Origin: DATDAW01 sp036525185 | GTDB lineage: Bacteria; Verrucomicrobiota; Verrucomicrobiia; Chthoniobacterales; DASVRZ01 | Length of the DNA: 36,805 nt | Reading direction: 5' to 3' | NCBI GenBank assembly: GCA_036525185.1 | Contig: DATDAW010000055.1 | Coordinates: forward strand, 1-36,805 | Notes under the pieces: model-generated | The model's database searches: none | What the model was told of the DNA's origin: nothing | Seen by the model: only the letters and a program-made list of their open reading frames with translations | Position numbers and translations under genes: made by a program | In this document: positions 16,026 to 24,460 of the stretch, piece by piece | Layout of the letters: each line of letters opens with the position of its first letter | Numbering within the stretch: position 1 is the stretch's first letter

Positions 16026-17450
16026 ATGCCAAATGTACAAATCATCAAGACGAATGGAGCGGAGACGGTCCTCAAGGAACCGACCGTCGAAGCTTTCAAG
16101 GCAAGCCTTCGAGGTGAATTGCTTACGCCGGACAGTCCCGGCTATAATGAGGCACGGGCAATCTGGAATGCCATGATCGACAAGCGGCCAGCACTGATCG
16201 TCCGGTGTTTGGGTGCCGCCGATGTCATGCGCGCAGTGGCCTTTGCCAGGCAAAACGAACTTCTGATCGCTGTTCGCGGCGGGGGCCATAACATCGCCGG
16301 CAATGCCTTGTGCGAAGGCGGGCTGATGATTGACCTCTCACCGATGAAGTCGGTGCGCGTAAATCCCCGAACCAAACGGGCTTACGTCGAACCAGGCGCC
16401 ACGTTAAGTGACTTCGACCATGAGGCACAGGCATTCGGGCTGGCCACACCTCTGGGCATCAACTCCACGACAGGCGTAGCTGGACTCACCCTCGGCGGTG
16501 GCTTTGGATGGCTGACTCGCAAGTACGGAATGACGGTCGACAACCTCCTCGCTGTAGAGGTTATCACTGCCGATGGCCGCCAGATACGCGCCAGTGAAGA
16601 GGAAAATGCTGATCTATTCTGGGCAATTCGCGGAGGTGGAGGAAACTTCGGCATCGTCACCCTCTTCGAGTTTCAACTTCACGCCGTCGGCCCCGAAGTG
16701 CTCAGTGGTCTCATCGTCTTCCCGTTCGCGCAGGCCAGGAGTCTGCTCATGAAATACCGCGAGTTCATTGACCAGGTGTCTGAGGACTTAACCGTTTGGA
16801 TGTTACTGCGCCAGGCACCGCCACTGCCATTCCTTCCCCCCCAAGTTCATGGGAAGGAGGTCGTCGTGTTTCCGTTTTTCTATGCTGGAGCAATCGAGGA
16901 GGGAAGACAGGCGATCGAACCACTGCGCCGCTTCGGCCAGTCGCACGGTGAACACGTTGGGCCGCACCCGTACACGGCGTGGCAGAAAGCATTCGACCCG
17001 TTGCTCACGCCCGGCGCGCGAAATTACTGGAAGTCGCACAACTTCTCCGAGCTCAATGACGAAGTTATCGATATCATGATCGAATACGCGGCCAAGCTCC
17101 CGGGTCCTCAATGTGAGATTTTAGTCGGGCTTGTTAGTGGGCTGGCGAACCGCGTGCCGAAGGAAGCCACCGCCTATGCCAATCGAGACGCAAGATTCGT
17201 TCTCAACGTGCATGCTCGTTGGGAGAGCCCTGAGGATGACAAGACCTGCATTTCCTGGGCTCGTGACTTCTTCAACGCGTCTGCAAGGTATGCGACGGGC
17301 GGTGTCTACGTTAATTTTCTTACTCAGGACGAAACAGACCGCATCCCTGCTGCCTATGGACCAAACTACGATCGACTGGTCCAGCTGAAGGCGAAATACG
17401 ACGCGACCAACCTGTTCCGTCTGAATCAAAACATCAGACCAGCGATCTAG
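16026..17450 (+). CDS. FAD-linked oxidoreductase, BBE-like (berberine bridge enzyme family)
   Basis: 474 aa. The N-terminal FAD_binding_4 domain has the covalent-flavin His in AVRGGGHNIAGNA (about residue 86), the pyrophosphate loop region TTGVAGLTLGGGFGWLTRK, and LFWAIRGGGGNFGIVT. The C-terminus has the BBE motif (YVNFLTQDETDRI ending KYDATNLFRLNQNI). Such enzymes oxidise sugars, alcohols or alkaloid-like compounds and reduce O2 or another acceptor. In bicovalent members a Cys sits where this protein has INSTTG, so only single His-linked flavin attachment is expected. No signal peptide. Start supported by AAGGAG at 7-nt spacing. The substrate is unknown. Confidence 0.9.
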   Translation: MPNVQIIKTNGAETVLKEPTVEAFKASLRGELLTPDSPGYNEARAIWNAMIDKRPALIVRCLGAADVMRAVAFARQNELLIAVRGGGHNIAGNALCEGGLMIDLSPMKSVRVNPRTKRAYVEPGATLSDFDHEAQAFGLATPLGINSTTGVAGLTLGGGFGWLTRKYGMTVDNLLAVEVITADGRQIRASEEENADLFWAIRGGGGNFGIVTLFEFQLHAVGPEVLSGLIVFPFAQARSLLMKYREFIDQVSEDLTVWMLLRQAPPLPFLPPQVHGKEVVVFPFFYAGAIEEGRQAIEPLRRFGQSHGEHVGPHPYTAWQKAFDPLLTPGARNYWKSHNFSELNDEVIDIMIEYAAKLPGPQCEILVGLVSGLANRVPKEATAYANRDARFVLNVHARWESPEDDKTCISWARDFFNASARYATGGVYVNFLTQDETDRIPAAYGPNYDRLVQLKAKYDATNLFRLNQNIRPAI

Positions 17451-17606
17451 ACAAGCCAGCGGGACACGCGGGCTCTTGCTCTTCTGCCGCACACCTTGCA
17501 GCCAGCCACTCGCGGGGAATCCGTTGCCCGGGTCGGTATTTCCGTAAGATCGCCGCCCATTTCAGAACAACACATCATCACATCATGATGCGTTAATTTG
17601 TTCCTT

Positions 17607-17643
17607 GATCATTGGTCATTCGGCAGTAGTCATTTAGTCATTT
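17607..17643. repeat. Heptamer GTCATT-type repeat upstream of metH
   Basis: GATCATT, GGTCATT, then AGTCATT twice, in 37 bp that end 5 bp before the metH start. The pattern resembles short dispersed repeat tracts seen in Verrucomicrobiota and similar genomes. It occupies the place where an SD would be, and none is visible. The rest of 17451-17647 shows no riboswitch that I can recognise. Confidence 0.5.
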
Positions 17644-17647
17644 ACTT

Positions 17648-20600
17648 ATGGCCACCCATCCGCTTGCCCAACTGCTCCAGGAACGCATCGTCATCATCGA
17701 TGGCGCCATGGGCACCACCATTCAGCAATACAAACTGTCTGAGGAACAGTTTCGTGGCGAACGCTTTGCGGATTGGACAGGCAAGGACCTCAAAGGCAAT
17801 AACGAGCTGCTCAACCTGACGCAGCCGCACATCATCGAGGAAATCCATCGCCGCTATTTCGAGGCCGGCGCGGATATCGTCGAGACGAATACTTTCAATG
17901 GCCAGTTTATTTCCCTCGCCGACTACGGCATGGAGCATCTCGCTTACGAGCTCGCATTCGCGGGCGCCCAATGTGCTCGACGCGCAGCGGATGCCGTGAT
18001 GGCAGCCGAACCAGGCCGGAAATGTTTCGTTGCCGGCGCGCTCGGGCCCACGACCAAAACGTCCTCCATCTCCACCGACGTCAATGATCCGTCCCACCGT
18101 GGCACCACCTGGGACGAACTCGTCGCGGCTTATGGCGAACAAACCCGTGCCCTGCTCGATGGCGGTGTCGATATCCTCCTCGTCGAGACCATTTTCGACA
18201 CTCTCAACGCAAAGGCCGCCTTCTTTGCCATCCAACAAATTTTCGACGAACGCGGAATATCTCCGGTCGCCTATGTGCCGAAGGAAATCTCACAGGGAGA
18301 CGCGGAGAACACAGAGGAAAAAACGGAAAATGATTCCTCCAATAACCTCTCCGTGTCCTCTGTGTCTCCGTGCGACATTCGAGGAAAAGCCATCCCGCTT
18401 ATGGCGAGCGTGACGTTCATCCAGCGCGGTGGAACCCGGGGCGTAACCGGGCAAACGGTGGAGGCGTTTTGGGACTCCATTTCGCATGTTCCCCTGCTCA
18501 CGGTTGGCATGAACTGCGCTCTCGGTCCCGAGGAAATGCGTCCGCTGATTGAGGAGTTGAGCCGCATCGCGCCCCTCCCGGTGAGCGTCTATCCGAACGC
18601 CGGTCTGCCCAATCCACTGCTCCCCACAGGTTTTCCGGAAACCCCTGAAACGCTGGCTCCCCAACTTGCCGATTGGGCCCGTGCCGGCATTTTCAACATC
18701 GTCGGCGGTTGCTGTGGCACCACTCCCCCGCACATCGCCAAAGTGTCCGAAGCCGTCCGCGGTATTACCCCGCGCCTCGTACCGACCGTCGAACCATATT
18801 TGCGGCTGAGCGGGATCGACGCGCTCACACTCACGCCACAAACCAATTTCATCAACATCGGCGAGCGTGCAAACGTCACCGGCTCCCCAAAATTTGCCAA
18901 ATTGATCCTGAACGGCCAATTCGAAGAAGCCGTCGCCGTTGCGCGTCAGCAGGTCGAAAACGGCGCGCAAATTATCGACGTCAACATGGACGAAGGCATG
19001 CTCGACGGAGCGGCGGCCATGACGCGATTCCTGAATTACATCATGACCGAGCCGGATATTTCCCGCGTTCCCGTCATGGTGGACAGCTCGAAGTGGAGCG
19101 TCATTGAAGCCGGGCTGAAATGCATTCAGGGGAAAAGCATCGTCAACTCCATCTCGCTCAAGGAAGGCGAAGAGAAATTTCTCGCAAACGCCCGTCTGGT
19201 AAGATGTTACGGCGCAGCGACCGTGGTCATGGCCTTCGATGAACAGGGCCAGGCTGACACGTTTGCGCGCAAAATTGAAATTTGCGAACGCAGCTACCGT
19301 TTGCTCGTCGACAAGGCTGGATTCCCGCCCGAAGACATCATTTTCGACCCGAACATCCTCACAGTCGCGACCGGTCTGGAGGAGCACAACAACTACGCCG
19401 TCGATTTCATCAACACGTGCCGCTGGATTAAGGAAAATCTCCCGCGCGCAAAAGTGAGCGGCGGCATTTCCAATATTTCGTTCAGTTTCCGCGGCAACAA
19501 TGTCGTGCGCGAGGCTATGCATTCGGCGTTTCTGTACCATGCCATCCGCGCCGGACTCGATATGGGAATCGTCAACGCCGGTATGCTGGAGGTTTACGAA
19601 GAGATCCCAAAAGATTTGCTCGAGCTGGTTGAAGATGTCCTCCTCAACCGCCGCCCGGACGCAACAGAACGCCTCGTCGCCTTCGCCGAAACGGTCAAAA
19701 AGAAGGACAAGACAGAGGTCGTCGAAGACGCCTGGCGCAAAGGCACCGTTGAAGAACGCCTCAGCCACGCGTTGGTGAAGGGAATCGTGGAATTTATCGA
19801 CGTCGACACCGAGGAAGCTCGATTGAAATATGACCGACCCCTGCAAGTCATCGAAGGTCCATTAATGGCTGGGATGAGCATCGTCGGTGATCTGTTCGGC
19901 GCGGGAAAAATGTTTCTGCCGCAAGTCGTCAAATCGGCGCGCGTCATGAAAAAGGCCGTGGCCTGGCTGATGCCATTCATGGAAGCGGAAAAAAAAGCGG
20001 GCGACCGCGCGCAGGGCCGTGTGCTCATGGCAACGGTCAAGGGTGACGTCCACGATATTGGCAAAAACATCGTCGGCGTCGTTTTGCAGTGCAATAACTA
20101 TGATGTCGTCGATCTCGGCGTCATGGTCCCCTGCGAAAAGATCCTTTCCACCGCCCGCGAAATTGGTGCGGACATCATCGGATTGAGCGGCCTCATCACG
20201 CCGTCTCTAGACGAAATGATCCACGTCGCGCAGGAAATGGAGCGCCAGGGCTTCCAGCAGCCGCTCCTGATCGGCGGCGCGACAACCAGCAAGGCGCATA
20301 CAGCCGTCAAAATCGCGTCCCACTATCAAAACGGCGTCATCCACGTCCTCGACGCTTCACGCGCAGTCGGAGTCGTCGCCAGCCTGCTCAGTGACGAACA
20401 AAGAATCGCCTACAAGAAGAGCGTCCTGGCCGAATACGAAGCCTTGCGCCGCGACCATGCCAGCAAAGCGACAGCCCGCAGATCGCTCACACTCGAACAG
20501 GCGCGGGCCAACAAGACCCCTATCGATTGGAGCAATTACACGCCGCCCAAACCCTCCTTCCTCGGCGTGCGCGTTCTTTCGACCGATCCACAAACGCTGC

Positions 20601-21550
20601 CCGCCGGCCGCTGCGCCTGCGGCGTCCCCTACCCGCATTCACATCAGGACGTCATCTCCCTGTCTGACCTTGTCCCCTACATCGATTGGTCCCCCTTTTT
20701 TCACACTTGGGAACTCCGCGGACGTTACCCCGCTATTTTGGACGATCCCGAGGTCGGCAAGGAAGCCACCGACCTTTTCGCTGACGCCCAGAAACTTCTG
20801 CATCGCATCGTCCGTGAAAAACTCTTTACCGCCCGCGGCGTATACGGTTTCTGGCCCGCCAACACGAATGCAACCGGCGACGACATCGACCTCTACACCG
20901 ACGAATCACGCACGGAAATCCTGACGACCCTTCACTGTCTCCGCCAGCAATTCCAAAAACCCGCAGGTCAGTTCAATCACAGCCTTGCCGATTTCGTCGC
21001 TCCAGCCGCCAATCCGCAATCCGCCATCGGTAATCCGCGTTCAGAAGACTATATTGGCGCCTTCGCCGTCACATCCGGGACCGGCGCGGATGAGCTTGCC
21101 GAAACCTTCAAAGCCGAGAACGACGACTACAACGCCATCATGGCCAAGGCCCTCGCCGACCGGCTCGCGGAGGCGTTCGCCGAATATCTCCACGCCCAAG
21201 CCCGCCGCGATTGGGGTTTTGGTAAAACCGAAAACCTAACCAACGATGATCTCATCCGCGAAAAATACCGAGGCATCCGCCCGGCGCCCGGCTATCCCGC
21301 CTGCCCCGATCACACCGAAAAACGCACCATTTTTGACTTGTTAAATGCCGAAGAAAACGCCGGCATCACCCTCACTGAAAGCATGGCCATGCACCCCGGC
21401 TCCAGCGTGAGCGGCCTGTATTTTTCGCATCCCGAGGCCAAATACTTCGCTATCGGCAAACTCGAACCCGACCAGATCGCCGACTACGCCGCAAGGAAAG
21501 CCGCCACGCAAGCCACCATCGAAAAATGGCTCGCACCGAACATCGCCTGA
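17648..21550 (+). CDS. metH: Cobalamin-dependent methionine synthase
   Basis: 1300 aa, against about 1227 in E. coli. It transfers a methyl group from 5-methyltetrahydrofolate through cobalamin to homocysteine. Domains in order: homocysteine-binding (about 10-370; zinc ligands Cys290 in GMNCALG, Cys355 and Cys356 in GGCCGTTP), pterin-binding (about 395-650; NIGERANVTGS), cobalamin cap and binding (about 690-910; DVHDIGKN with axial ligand His802), and the SAM-dependent reactivation domain (about 960-1300; ADYIGAF-like DYIGAFAVTSG). All catalytic residues checked are intact. The extra length comes from in-frame insertions at about 216-247, 978-1002 and 1122-1133; the first and last look like dispersed repeats. 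It is monocistronic by context. No cobalamin riboswitch was recognised upstream. Confidence 0.97.
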   Translation: MATHPLAQLLQERIVIIDGAMGTTIQQYKLSEEQFRGERFADWTGKDLKGNNELLNLTQPHIIEEIHRRYFEAGADIVETNTFNGQFISLADYGMEHLAYELAFAGAQCARRAADAVMAAEPGRKCFVAGALGPTTKTSSISTDVNDPSHRGTTWDELVAAYGEQTRALLDGGVDILLVETIFDTLNAKAAFFAIQQIFDERGISPVAYVPKEISQGDAENTEEKTENDSSNNLSVSSVSPCDIRGKAIPLMASVTFIQRGGTRGVTGQTVEAFWDSISHVPLLTVGMNCALGPEEMRPLIEELSRIAPLPVSVYPNAGLPNPLLPTGFPETPETLAPQLADWARAGIFNIVGGCCGTTPPHIAKVSEAVRGITPRLVPTVEPYLRLSGIDALTLTPQTNFINIGERANVTGSPKFAKLILNGQFEEAVAVARQQVENGAQIIDVNMDEGMLDGAAAMTRFLNYIMTEPDISRVPVMVDSSKWSVIEAGLKCIQGKSIVNSISLKEGEEKFLANARLVRCYGAATVVMAFDEQGQADTFARKIEICERSYRLLVDKAGFPPEDIIFDPNILTVATGLEEHNNYAVDFINTCRWIKENLPRAKVSGGISNISFSFRGNNVVREAMHSAFLYHAIRAGLDMGIVNAGMLEVYEEIPKDLLELVEDVLLNRRPDATERLVAFAETVKKKDKTEVVEDAWRKGTVEERLSHALVKGIVEFIDVDTEEARLKYDRPLQVIEGPLMAGMSIVGDLFGAGKMFLPQVVKSARVMKKAVAWLMPFMEAEKKAGDRAQGRVLMATVKGDVHDIGKNIVGVVLQCNNYDVVDLGVMVPCEKILSTAREIGADIIGLSGLITPSLDEMIHVAQEMERQGFQQPLLIGGATTSKAHTAVKIASHYQNGVIHVLDASRAVGVVASLLSDEQRIAYKKSVLAEYEALRRDHASKATARRSLTLEQARANKTPIDWSNYTPPKPSFLGVRVLSTDPQTLPAGRCACGVPYPHSHQDVISLSDLVPYIDWSPFFHTWELRGRYPAILDDPEVGKEATDLFADAQKLLHRIVREKLFTARGVYGFWPANTNATGDDIDLYTDESRTEILTTLHCLRQQFQKPAGQFNHSLADFVAPAANPQSAIGNPRSEDYIGAFAVTSGTGADELAETFKAENDDYNAIMAKALADRLAEAFAEYLHAQARRDWGFGKTENLTNDDLIREKYRGIRPAPGYPACPDHTEKRTIFDLLNAEENAGITLTESMAMHPGSSVSGLYFSHPEAKYFAIGKLEPDQIADYAARKAATQATIEKWLAPNIA
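18291..18372. repeat. Palindromic dispersed-type repeat inside metH
   Basis: The left arm (CACAGGGAGACGCGGAGAAC continuing to 18317) and the right arm (18346-18372, containing GTCCTCTGTGTCTCCGTG) are near reverse complements around an A-rich loop. The sequence type (cacagagg... / ...cctctgtg) is one I recognise as a widespread intergenic repeat. Here it is translated in frame as residues about 216-247, a polar Glu/Asn/Ser-rich linker that normal MetH proteins lack. Confidence 0.7.
21011..21038. repeat. Heptamer repeat (AATCCGC) inside metH
   Basis: AATCCGC, AATCCGC, CATCGGT, AATCCGC in tandem (period 7 bp; the third copy is degenerate). It encodes NPQSAIGNPR within the reactivation domain, between LADFVAP and DYIGAFAV, where ordinary MetH has only a few residues. 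Such AATCCGC tracts are common between genes in soil bacterial genomes (from memory). Confidence 0.65.
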
Positions 21551-21586
21551 TTATCGCCTAATCCCGCGGACCTTTACCGCGATAAT
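21550..21586 (+). terminator. Terminator-like inverted repeat at the end of metH
   Basis: ATTATCGC (21550-21557) pairs perfectly with GCGATAAT (21579-21586). Its first base is the last base of the metH stop codon. An inner CGCGG/CCGCG pair could compete or extend the fold. There is no T-run. Confidence 0.4.
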
Positions 21587-21958
21587 TGGTCACTTAACGC
21601 GCCTCCACGAGGAGCACGTCAGGACGCTCTATCACCAGGCTGGCTTCATACATGAAGAGGAATCCGTTGCCTAGCGATGCCTACGCCAAACCTTCGGACT
21701 GGACGGCGAGCGGCGCGGATCGCGGGAGTTTGCGGTTTACGTCCTGACGACTGATTCCAGCTCGTCGGCCGATGCGGCCATATCGTTTGTTGTCGACTGG
21801 TTCGCCCGAAAGTCTCCAAACACGCTTCTGTTTATCGCTAGAACCCCCCGAATGGCAAACGTGTGGATGTTCACCGGGCGCGATTTTTTCCAGAATCCTC
21901 TCGCCCGCTTTCACTTCGCCCGCTTGGACACCACTGCACCATTGCACCATAGTTACCC
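21587..21958. other. 372-bp gene-free stretch upstream of the toxin-antitoxin pair
   Basis: No gene recognised; frames here (for example 21681-21950 minus) lack family features. The end carries CACTGCACCATTGCACCAT, a short direct repeat of GCACCAT just before the antitoxin start. The promoter of the vapBC-like pair should be in this interval, and no operator palindrome was identified. Confidence 0.4.
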
Positions 21959-22267
21959 ATGAACCGGCTCACCATTACCTTGGACGATGACCTCTACGCC
22001 ATGGCGCGAGCACACGCGCTAGCGACCAAAACCTCGATCAGCAAAGCCATCAGCGATTTGTTGCGGCGAAAAGTGTCCACTCATCCAGGCGGGGCGGCAG
22101 CTCAGAAATCCGATCCTGACAGCTATTTCGACCCGGAACTGGGCATTCTGGTCAGCCGTGCGGATCGCCCCTTTACCGAAGCGGACATCCAGCGAGCGAT
22201 GGATGACGACGATTTGCGCATTGCCGAAGCCGCTGGCTGGGTCTCGCCAACAGACAGTCCATCATGA
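21959..22267 (+). CDS. VapB-like ribbon-helix-helix antitoxin
   Basis: 102 aa. The N-terminus LTITLDDDLYAMARAHAL followed by TSISKAISDLLRRKV is a ribbon-helix-helix DNA-binding domain. The C-terminal half is acidic and likely disordered (about 75-102, TEADIQRAMDDDDLRIAEAAG), as expected for the toxin-binding part of a type II antitoxin. The gene overlaps the PIN-domain toxin gene by 4 bp (ATGA), the standard arrangement. The pair probably autoregulates its own promoter. No SD is evident. Confidence 0.85.
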   Translation: MNRLTITLDDDLYAMARAHALATKTSISKAISDLLRRKVSTHPGGAAAQKSDPDSYFDPELGILVSRADRPFTEADIQRAMDDDDLRIAEAAGWVSPTDSPS

Positions 22268-22671
22268 GCGCCTGGCTTTTGGATGGCAACGTGCTGGTGG
22301 CATGGGCGATTTTTGACCACCCTCATCACGAACGCATCCGCCGGTGGCAGACCTCGGTTTCTCACGATCAGCTTGCCACCTGCCCCATCACCGAAGGCAC
22401 GCTTCTGCGCCTGCACATGCAATACGCCCGCGACAAATCCGCCGCGGCCGCCTGGGCCGTGCCCACCCCCATCCACACCCATCCCCGCCATGTCTTCTGG
22501 CAGGACAACTTCTCCTACGGCGAAATCGATCCCGCCCGTCTCACCGGCCACCGTCAGATCACCGTTTCGTGGCTCGCCGAACTGGCCCGCCGCAAAGGCG
22601 GCAAACTCGCCACCCTCGACCTCTCTCTCTCCGTCCTCTGGCCGGATGTCACCGTGCTGGTGCCAGTCTGA
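22264..22671 (+). CDS. VapC-like PIN-domain toxin with one catalytic acid missing
   Basis: 135 aa. PIN ribonuclease fold: Asp7 in WLLDGNVLVAW, Glu44 in CPITEGTLLRL, and Asp119 in KLATLD are the expected metal ligands. The third conserved position, usually Asp in a TDAYL-type motif, is Val101 (GHRQITVSWLAELA). One base (GTT for GAT) separates the two. Active VapC toxins cleave specific RNAs such as initiator tRNA; loss of a metal ligand may make this copy weak or inactive. Translation is coupled to the antitoxin through the ATGA overlap. Confidence 0.87.
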   Translation: MSAWLLDGNVLVAWAIFDHPHHERIRRWQTSVSHDQLATCPITEGTLLRLHMQYARDKSAAAAWAVPTPIHTHPRHVFWQDNFSYGEIDPARLTGHRQITVSWLAELARRKGGKLATLDLSLSVLWPDVTVLVPV

Positions 22672-22951
22672 TGCCCCGTCTTCCAATCCCCGCCTCTGGT
22701 CAGAACGATGCTGCCCCCAATGATTCTCCTCGGCAACACGTTTTCCCTTGGCTCATCCGCCGCCGGCCACCATCGTTCCGGCGTCGCTGAACGAACTCCG
22801 CGAACGCGCCAACGCGGAAGACTCCCTCCTACCGGGGCCACGACAACACCCACACCGCCGCCGCCATTCTGGTTTCGATCCCGCACTCGCAACGGTGCGC
22901 CCGGCAATAGGCCACCACGGCAAAAACGCCGCCACTCGCGCCCTCATACAT
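22672..22951. other. 280-bp stretch with no recognised feature
   Basis: It separates the toxin gene from the convergent secreted-protein gene. Several overlapping frames cross it on both strands, but all are rich in Arg/Pro/Ser and look like composition artefacts. It may contain decayed coding sequence; nothing identifiable was seen. Confidence 0.4.
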
Positions 22952-23467
22952 TCAGCGAGTCACATCCACCGCGCGTTTGTTCAGGGCGTCAAAGTTCGAC
23001 GAACTACGGAATTCAGTGGGTTTACCGTCCACAAAAACCGTAAATTTCCAACCCTCAAGCTCGTCGACGTGAATTTTTGACGTGCCGTGCAAGTGGCCGC
23101 CGATGTGAAACTGCCCCGTTTTGACATCCATCGCTTCCGAGCGTCTCAGGAGTGGGATTTCGACTTTGCCGGAGTGACGCTCCAGTCCGCCGCTTTCGCC
23201 GAGCCAGCGCTTGATCAGAATGGCGTATTCGATGCGAACATCTTTTCGGTCCTTCATCGACGTATTAATGAGCACGGCTTTGAGAATCAGGTCGCGATCA
23301 ATCTCTCTCGTATACATGGAAGGACCATCTCTTCGAGACACGGTATTCTTGCTCACCGTGAGTCGGAAACCATCACGATCCTCCGCGCGCAATGGAAAGG
23401 CAAAAACTAGAAAAATCACGGCTGCAACACAGCCCAGCCATCGACCAGGGGAGAACGTCATCGTCAT
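22952..23467 (-). CDS. Secreted protein of unknown function
   Basis: 171 aa. It starts with a clear signal peptide (MTMTFSPGRWLGCVAAVIFL, then VFAFPLRAED; cleavage expected near residue 28). The mature part is predicted to be beta-rich, with patterns such as LILKAVLINTSMKDRKDVRI, YAILIKRWLGESGGLERHSG and GWKFTVFVDGKPTEF. This suggests an Ig-like or similar sandwich, but no family was recognised. It lies 90 bp downstream of the secreted phosphatase-family gene on the same strand and may share its transcript. Function unknown. Confidence 0.7.
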   Translation of the reverse strand: MTMTFSPGRWLGCVAAVIFLVFAFPLRAEDRDGFRLTVSKNTVSRRDGPSMYTREIDRDLILKAVLINTSMKDRKDVRIEYAILIKRWLGESGGLERHSGKVEIPLLRRSEAMDVKTGQFHIGGHLHGTSKIHVDELEGWKFTVFVDGKPTEFRSSSNFDALNKRAVDVTR

Positions 23468-23557
23468 AAAAAGACGATCCTACCAATATTAGAAGAAAGT
23501 ACCGAGGACTTTTTTTTATGGCTAATGGAGTCGCGAATCGGTCACAAGACACCTTTA

Positions 23558-24460
23558 TCACGACCTTTCCTCCGCCCGAATAACAACCACCAACGGCCGA
23601 TGGTCGCTGGCTTCGTTCCAGTCTTTCGGACGTCCGACATAACATTTCGAAAAAATGACTTCCGGCCGAACGCCGCGGCTCATGAACACATAGTCGATAC
23701 GTGAGTATTCATCGGCAAATTTCCACCAGTGCGTCCATTTGTCGCCGTGCTGATCCTTCAAATTGATGTCTTCCACGTAATCCGGCGCGCCTTTTGGACC
23801 CATGATTTCGCGAATGGGCGGTTGATCCTTGGTGTCGTTCATGTCGCCATAAACGATCAGATTTTCGTCGGGTGATTTGGCGAGAATGTCGCGGATATGG
23901 TTGCGCAGGAGATGGGCCTCATGTCTTCGCAGAAGAGCCTCGTCTTCCGGGACTTCCCGTCGTGATTTGAGGTGCGTTCCCAGCAGGCGCAGGCGATAGG
24001 TCGGATTGATCTCGACGCTCACGTCGAGAATCCCACGTTTCAAGAACTGGCGGGAACCGTTCAGCTCGAATGGCAGGTTGTTCTGCGAATTTCGTGCAAC
24101 AATCGGGTACTTGCTCGCGAGAGCCACATGGCGCTCCTTGTCTGGTCCGTCGACGTATTCGGTATAAGGGTAGTTGAGACCAACGGCCCTCAAGCGGCCA
24201 AGGAAATCGTTGAACTCATCCGGTTTGCCCATTTCGCACACGCCGAGGATGTCGGGTCTTACACCGGCGATGATTCCGATCAATGCGTGAATTTCGTTTT
24301 CCGGTTTGGGAGCAGCGTGTTGGACACTTTGGCCGCGCTCCGAGCGGTCCATGCGAAGGTAATTCTGCAGGTTCCAGGACATCAAAATGATCTCCTGGGC
24401 GGAACATCGAATGGCAAAAAGGAGGAGAACAGCGGCAGCCGCGACAACGAGTCGTTTCAT
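23558..24460 (-). CDS. Secreted endonuclease/exonuclease/phosphatase-family protein
   Basis: 300 aa. Signal peptide MKRLVVAAAAVLLLFAIRCSA, so it is exported. The mature protein has all main motifs of the DNase I-like metal-dependent fold: MSWNLQNY (Asn), GVCEMG (metal Glu), LGTHLKSR (His), VYGDMNDT (Asp/Asn), YSRIDYVF and the terminal EASDHRPLVV (Asp-His). Members hydrolyse phosphodiesters in nucleic acids, phospholipids or inositol phosphates; a secreted form could scavenge phosphate or DNA. Substrate unknown. An intrinsic terminator of the upstream tatA transcript ends directly before this start codon, and no SD is present, so its own expression is unusual. Confidence 0.88.
   Translation of the reverse strand: MKRLVVAAAAVLLLFAIRCSAQEIILMSWNLQNYLRMDRSERGQSVQHAAPKPENEIHALIGIIAGVRPDILGVCEMGKPDEFNDFLGRLRAVGLNYPYTEYVDGPDKERHVALASKYPIVARNSQNNLPFELNGSRQFLKRGILDVSVEINPTYRLRLLGTHLKSRREVPEDEALLRRHEAHLLRNHIRDILAKSPDENLIVYGDMNDTKDQPPIREIMGPKGAPDYVEDINLKDQHGDKWTHWWKFADEYSRIDYVFMSRGVRPEVIFSKCYVGRPKDWNEASDHRPLVVVIRAEERS

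Noticed and set aside
17451..17647. Cobalamin or SAM riboswitch ahead of metH
   Set aside because: Looked for a B12-box-like or SAM-type core and found no convincing match in 197 bp; the end of the gap is a GTCATT repeat tract.
18290..19846. 518-codon open frame opposite metH
   Set aside because: Antisense to intact metH; Phe/Gly/Asp/Val-rich with no recognisable domain. Its C-terminal end reads the palindromic repeat, which helped to spot the repeat but is not a gene.
22748..23080. 110-codon plus-strand frame after the toxin gene
   Set aside because: Arg/Pro/His-rich, overlaps the end of the convergent secreted-protein gene, and has no domain.
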